From the NCBI GenBank assembly GCA_012800625.1, contig JAAZIY010000373.1, forward strand, positions 1-9,564: a stretch of DNA of 9,564 nucleotides, in the 5' to 3' direction. The position numbers were made by a program, and so were the translations under genes. Shown piece after piece: positions 6,114-9,564 of this stretch (position 1 is the first letter of the stretch; every line of letters begins with the position of its first letter). This DNA is from Lentisphaerota bacterium (GTDB lineage: Bacteria > Verrucomicrobiota > Lentisphaeria > Oligosphaerales > Oligosphaeraceae). Below the pieces are notes generated by a model. The model ran no database searches and was not told the DNA's origin. It saw only the letters and a list, made by a program, of their open reading frames with translations.

Positions 6114-7925
6114 TCAGTCCTGGCGTGGTCGCGTTTTGCCTTTGCTCTGGCGCAGGGGCATTTTGAAGGCAAAGGGGCGGAATTGCGCATCGGGCAGCTG
6201 TCTGAAGAGCTGCTGCCAGGGTCTGATGATGTCCTCGCGTCGGGCACGCATCTGCTCAGGCAGTATATCGGTGCCGGGGAAGGCCTCCTCGGCTTGCAGA
6301 TGCCGCACAATACGGCGCACCTGTTCGTAAGGCTGGCCAGGCACAAAAGGCGTGAAGCCAAGGCAGATAAAGCTGAGATCATGCGGTTCGGACATACTGC
6401 CCAGGCGCAGTGGGAACTCGGCTGCGGCAGCCTCGCTGCCGGAGCCGCCGCTGGCGGTCGGCTGTGCAATGCCAAACAAGCCGCCGGTGGAGGACGCAGC
6501 CCTGGGCTTGTATTGAGTTTTGTCTTTGGCTTTTTCCTGGGCAAAGAAGCGGGTCTCGTCCCCGAGAAACACGAAGCAGTCCTCTGGATCGCAGGCTTTT
6601 GCCATCGCCGTGATGGCGTCTTGCAGTCTGGTGACATACCAGGAGCTGGCCAGCAGCGGGCCAATGCTGTCGGCATAGCTTTGCTGGCTTTTCTGCAGCT
6701 GGTCGAGCTGGTCAATGAGCGCGCCGCTCACCTCCATCTCGGCAGTAAGCCGGCTAAGCCGCCTGCTGTCGCGGTTCAGGCTGAAATACAGCGAACACTG
6801 CCAGTAGGCAAAGGCGACAAAAAGCACTGCCAAGGCAATCATTAGCAGGGGAAAGCGTTTCTGCCGCTGTTTTTGCCAGCGCAGCTCCGGCGGCAGCAAG
6901 CTAAGGTCCAGCCTGGCCAGGCCGGCGGCCTGCAAGGCCAGGCCATAGGCGCAGCAAAATTCGGCACGCGGCTCGGACTCCCAGCTGGGGCCAAATAAAT
7001 GCACGGGCACATCAAGATATTTTTCCAGCCAGGGCAGCAAGTTGCCGATGCGGCTGGCGCCGCCGCAGACGTATACCGCCCGCATTGGGGTCTTGGCTAA
7101 AGCCTCACCCTCCAGCTCGCGCCAATGCTCGACTATCTGCTGAATTTCATCCTCCAGCTGCCGGGCGGCCAGCAGCATAGGGGAGCGCTCCTCGTCGTCG
7201 AAGAAATCAAAATCAGCCAGCTTTTGCCAGCTATTTTCGTCCAGATGCCGGTAGTCATCGGCCTGTATGGCTTTGTCAAAGCGTTCTGCGGCAAAAGTCA
7301 GGCTGCTGATATAAAGCGGCGCGCCGCCGCAACAGATAATGGCGCTGCTGCTGCTCTGCCCCAGGTCCAAGAGCAGCACTGGTTTTGTGTCATCCTTGGC
7401 GTCCTCGGCACAGAGCTCAAGATAGGCATTAAGCACGGCTATGCCGTTAAGGGCGGTATTTTGCAGCTCCAGTCCGACATACTCGCGAAAAAGCTGCAAT
7501 CGCTCCTGCAGCACGTTTTCATTGCAGATACAGATGAGCACCGGGTTTTTCCGTTCGGCAAAGGCAGGCAGTGCCTGATAGGCCTCGATAAAGGCGGCCT
7601 CGGAGATACCAGCCAGCTGCCGCGTCTCGAAGGCGACCAGCTGGCGCACCTTGGCCTTGCTGCCGTCGGGAAAATTAGCCAGCATGCTATTGCCGTAGTA
7701 CTGCGGTATGCCCAGGCCAACGCCGGTCTGGGCCGGAGCATGCTCTTTGAGCCAAAGCCCGGCCTCCTGATAAAGCTCGGACTCGCTCAACACACCCTCG
7801 GAGGCATGACTGGAATGCTGGCAGGATAGGAGGCGGAAGCCCTTGCCAGAACGCTCCAGTAATACCGTCTTGGTGCCGAAACTGCCGATGTCTAGACCGG
7901 CATATGTCTTCTTGGAGGCAAACAT
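6114..7925 (-). CDS. PilM-PilN fusion, actin-like pilus assembly protein (Amuc_1101-type candidate)
   Basis: A 603-residue protein, much longer than ordinary PilM (about 350). Residues about 8-335 form an actin-like (ASKHA) nucleotide-binding domain: phosphate-1 loop GLDIGSFGTKT (10-20), phosphate-2 loop LLLDLGQSSSSAII (184-197) and adenosine motif VYVCGGASRIGNLL (285-298). Then comes LSLLPPELRW (341-350), matching the LLP motif at the N-terminus of PilN, a basic stretch, one membrane helix at about 358-380 and a periplasmic region to 603. The periplasmic part has a coiled-coil start (384-420) and two strand-rich parts (VFLGDETRFF; LSFICLGFTPF) split by a Gly/Ser/Ala-rich insertion at about 478-503. 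The layout equals PilM plus PilN, or GspL of type II secretion. It would sit in the inner membrane, bind ATP in the cytoplasm and pair with the PilO-like neighbour. Confidence 0.85.
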   Translation of the reverse strand: MFASKKTYAGLDIGSFGTKTVLLERSGKGFRLLSCQHSSHASEGVLSESELYQEAGLWLKEHAPAQTGVGLGIPQYYGNSMLANFPDGSKAKVRQLVAFETRQLAGISEAAFIEAYQALPAFAERKNPVLICICNENVLQERLQLFREYVGLELQNTALNGIAVLNAYLELCAEDAKDDTKPVLLLDLGQSSSSAIICCGGAPLYISSLTFAAERFDKAIQADDYRHLDENSWQKLADFDFFDDEERSPMLLAARQLEDEIQQIVEHWRELEGEALAKTPMRAVYVCGGASRIGNLLPWLEKYLDVPVHLFGPSWESEPRAEFCCAYGLALQAAGLARLDLSLLPPELRWQKQRQKRFPLLMIALAVLFVAFAYWQCSLYFSLNRDSRRLSRLTAEMEVSGALIDQLDQLQKSQQSYADSIGPLLASSWYVTRLQDAITAMAKACDPEDCFVFLGDETRFFAQEKAKDKTQYKPRAASSTGGLFGIAQPTASGGSGSEAAAAEFPLRLGSMSEPHDLSFICLGFTPFVPGQPYEQVRRIVRHLQAEEAFPGTDILPEQMRARREDIIRPWQQLFRQLPDAQFRPFAFKMPLRQSKGKTRPRQD

Positions 7926-7933
7926 GTAAACTA

Positions 7934-7973
7934 CTTAGTGTGTCTTAGTGTAGCTTTGTGTGACTTTGTGTCT
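7934..7973 (+). repeat. 10-bp-periodic GTGT repeat, copy E
   Basis: Units CTTAGTGTGT, CTTAGTGTAG, CTTTGTGTGA and CTTTGTGTCT, exactly 10 bp apart. On the minus strand the copy ends eight bases before the PilM-PilN start codon, so it occupies the place where a ribosome binding site would be. The distal flank (7974-7988) resembles that of copy D. Confidence 0.9.
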
Positions 7974-8026
7974 AAAATTCTGCCAGATACCCTTTTTGGA
8001 CGCAGTCTAAGTAGAAGCGACTCTCT

Positions 8027-9544
8027 TTATTTATCAGGCAGGGGCAGGTTAGCCGGCCAGCAATGCGGCATCTTGAGGCCTTCCGCGCCGCGCTCGATTT
8101 CCAGCTTGCCAAAGCTCGAGTTTTGCGGCTCGAAAAGCAGCTGTCCCTCATAGCAATTGACCAGGACCTCGTTTTGCAGCTCCTCGCCGTCGAAACTAAG
8201 CAGCTGCCAAAAAGGCGGTCGGTGCGGCGTAGGGCTATTCAGCACCCAGAGCTGCTTGCCGCTGCCCGGCAAGACCAGGTTGGGGACCAGCTTCGAGTCG
8301 GCGTCGCGCCGCAAGGCGCCTACGCAATGCACTTTGCGGCTCAGCGCCCTGGCCAATAGCTCTCGATTCAAACGCAGGCGCTGCCGCAGCGGCGCCAGAG
8401 CGGGATAAAACGGGGCGGCGCGGCCAATGTTTTCGGCGCATTGCCGCACCAGGGGATGCCGCGGATTCATCCAGGGAAGGTCGGTATTAATTTGGTTGAT
8501 GGCCTGTGCCCAGTCCTGGCTTTCGGGCAGGTCTGCGCTGAAATTATCCGCCAGGAAATTCAGCAGGCGTTTTTGCAGCCAGGTACGCGGCAGCAGCTCC
8601 ATGTCCAGCTCCGGGTCGGCCAGTTGCTCGAGAGCCTGCAAGACGTAGATGTCCAGCTCGCTTTGATTCTGTGCCTCGAGGACGAAGGCCATGAGGAACT
8701 TGCCCTGGCTGCTCAGCGCCTCCTGCGCTTTGCGCCCTACCCTGACATCGTATTCCAAGGTGTTGAGGCCATTGGGGAAGACCTTGCTGGTATGCGTCTC
8801 AACCGGCTCGTCATCATCGAATTCGGCGTAGAAGAAATTCCCCCAGTAGAGGGTGTATTCATTGCCCTGCGCATCTTTTTCCGGACGGCTGGCTGGCAGA
8901 GCCGGCACATATAGGCGTTGCCATTGCGTCTCTGACTTTTTTTTGATTTCTATGCTGTAGACCTTGAACATCTGCTCTTGTTCCAGGGCCAGCAGGCGCA
9001 GCTTGCGCCTGACCTGATGGCTATTGTCCAGGTAATCCAGCGCCGCGCGCAAGTCGGCCTCCCAGACCGAGCCTAGAGCCGGGCCATCTTCGGCCAGGAA
9101 GCCGCGCAGCTCTTCCTCTTGCTGTCTGCTGCCCGGGAAGCTGCGCATGGCAAAGTCCTGCAGCGCCAAGGCCCGGCTCTGCATGGGCAGGTTTTCCAGT
9201 GCCATATGCAGCTCGGCGGGCAGCTCTCCGGCAAAAAACTCTTGCAGTTCGCTAAGTTTTCTGGCATAGCTTTGCAGGTTCGGCAGAGTCTGGAACAGCT
9301 CTTTCTTCAGGTTCTCCTCCTCTTGTTCCCTGACTCTGGCCTGCAGTATTTGCCTGGCCTGCTCCTCTTCGCGCTGCCGCAATTCGCTATGCCAGGCCTC
9401 CAGCTGGCTCTGACACTGCAAAAAGTCCTCGCTATAGGTCTGTTCAGCCCGGTTGAGATGCGGCAGAGCCGACTCAAAAAGCAAGCGCAGCTCCCCGAGC
9501 GTTTTGCGTTCTGCCTCAAAGCCCGCCAAATTCAGGGCTGACAT
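8027..9544 (-). CDS. unrecognised coiled-coil protein at the head of the pilus operon
   Basis: A 505-residue protein I do not recognise. It has no signal peptide and no membrane helix, so it is probably cytoplasmic. Residues about 8-110 are charged and helical, with a likely coiled coil at about 40-85 rich in Glu, Gln and Arg. Residues about 175-300 alternate helix and beta strands with aromatic segments (YTLYWGNFFYAEFDDDE, 230-246; FLMAFVLEAQNQSELDIYVLQ region, 283-303). Residues about 315-405 are helical, and the C-terminus (about 405-500) is beta-like (VPNLVLPGSGKQLWVLN). It precedes the PilM-PilN gene by 101 bp in the same direction, where Akkermansia carries Amuc_1102; no similarity to that small protein was noticed. 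The reading frame stays open to the window edge, so the start could lie upstream; the ATG at 9544 has no strong Shine-Dalgarno. Confidence 0.75.
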   Translation of the reverse strand: MSALNLAGFEAERKTLGELRLLFESALPHLNRAEQTYSEDFLQCQSQLEAWHSELRQREEEQARQILQARVREQEEENLKKELFQTLPNLQSYARKLSELQEFFAGELPAELHMALENLPMQSRALALQDFAMRSFPGSRQQEEELRGFLAEDGPALGSVWEADLRAALDYLDNSHQVRRKLRLLALEQEQMFKVYSIEIKKKSETQWQRLYVPALPASRPEKDAQGNEYTLYWGNFFYAEFDDDEPVETHTSKVFPNGLNTLEYDVRVGRKAQEALSSQGKFLMAFVLEAQNQSELDIYVLQALEQLADPELDMELLPRTWLQKRLLNFLADNFSADLPESQDWAQAINQINTDLPWMNPRHPLVRQCAENIGRAAPFYPALAPLRQRLRLNRELLARALSRKVHCVGALRRDADSKLVPNLVLPGSGKQLWVLNSPTPHRPPFWQLLSFDGEELQNEVLVNCYEGQLLFEPQNSSFGKLEIERGAEGLKMPHCWPANLPLPDK

Positions 9545-9564
9545 ACTGCTTCTGGCACTACGAA

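Noticed and set aside
6083..6715. 210-codon open frame on the minus strand
   Set aside because: It is an out-of-frame shadow of the PilM-PilN periplasmic part, rich in Arg, Ser, Pro and Ala with no recognisable fold, while the overlapping frame carries clear motifs.
6183..6845. 220-codon open frame on the plus strand
   Set aside because: Antisense shadow of the PilM-PilN gene with no recognisable domain.
7125..7829. 234-codon open frame on the plus strand
   Set aside because: It lies wholly antisense to the PilM-PilN gene, shows no domain, signal or membrane pattern, and has no ribosome site. Long antisense frames are expected in this GC-rich gene.

Overview
The window looks like chromosomal DNA of a Lentisphaerota bacterium (Victivallis/Lentisphaera-like) or a close relative in the PVC group. 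This rests on four things: a one-off pseudopilin of the type abundant in that phylum, a GntR/LacI chimeric regulator, a DUF4091 putative glycoside hydrolase, and a pilus-assembly gene set organised like the Akkermansia Amuc_1099-1102 cluster. The assignment is by recognition only; no marker gene is present. All seven genes lie on the minus strand, so the biology reads from high to low coordinates.

Right part (9544 down to 4410): four genes in one direction. They are an unrecognised 505-residue coiled-coil protein, a PilM-PilN fusion (actin-like cytoplasmic domain, one membrane helix, periplasmic domain), a PilO-like protein resembling Amuc_1100, and a PilP/GspC-like protein with one membrane helix, a proline-rich linker and a small beta domain. 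Together they look like the inner-membrane alignment subcomplex of a type IV pilus or type II secretion machine. The secretin and the motor ATPases are not in the window. The gaps in this operon are wide (79-146 bp), and each holds one copy of a directional repeat made of four 10-bp units (consensus CTTNGTGTGN, last unit ending CC or CT). A fifth copy lies at the far left of the window and a decayed one follows the PilP-like gene.

Left part (4224 down to 213): a GntR/LacI-type regulator with a good sigma70-like promoter overlapped by an inverted repeat, then a pseudopilin, then a secreted DUF4091 protein. This looks like a small carbohydrate-utilisation unit. The pseudopilin and DUF4091 genes are visibly more AT-rich than the rest. 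A 12-bp-stem hairpin and a second palindrome-overlapped promoter candidate sit between them.

The strongest non-genic signal is the 10-bp-periodic repeat family. The strongest genic leads are the unknown first gene of the pilus operon, the PilM-PilN fusion and the regulator-pseudopilin-hydrolase linkage. No RNA genes, CRISPR arrays, transposases or phage genes were seen, and no gene-free stretch exceeds 300 bases.
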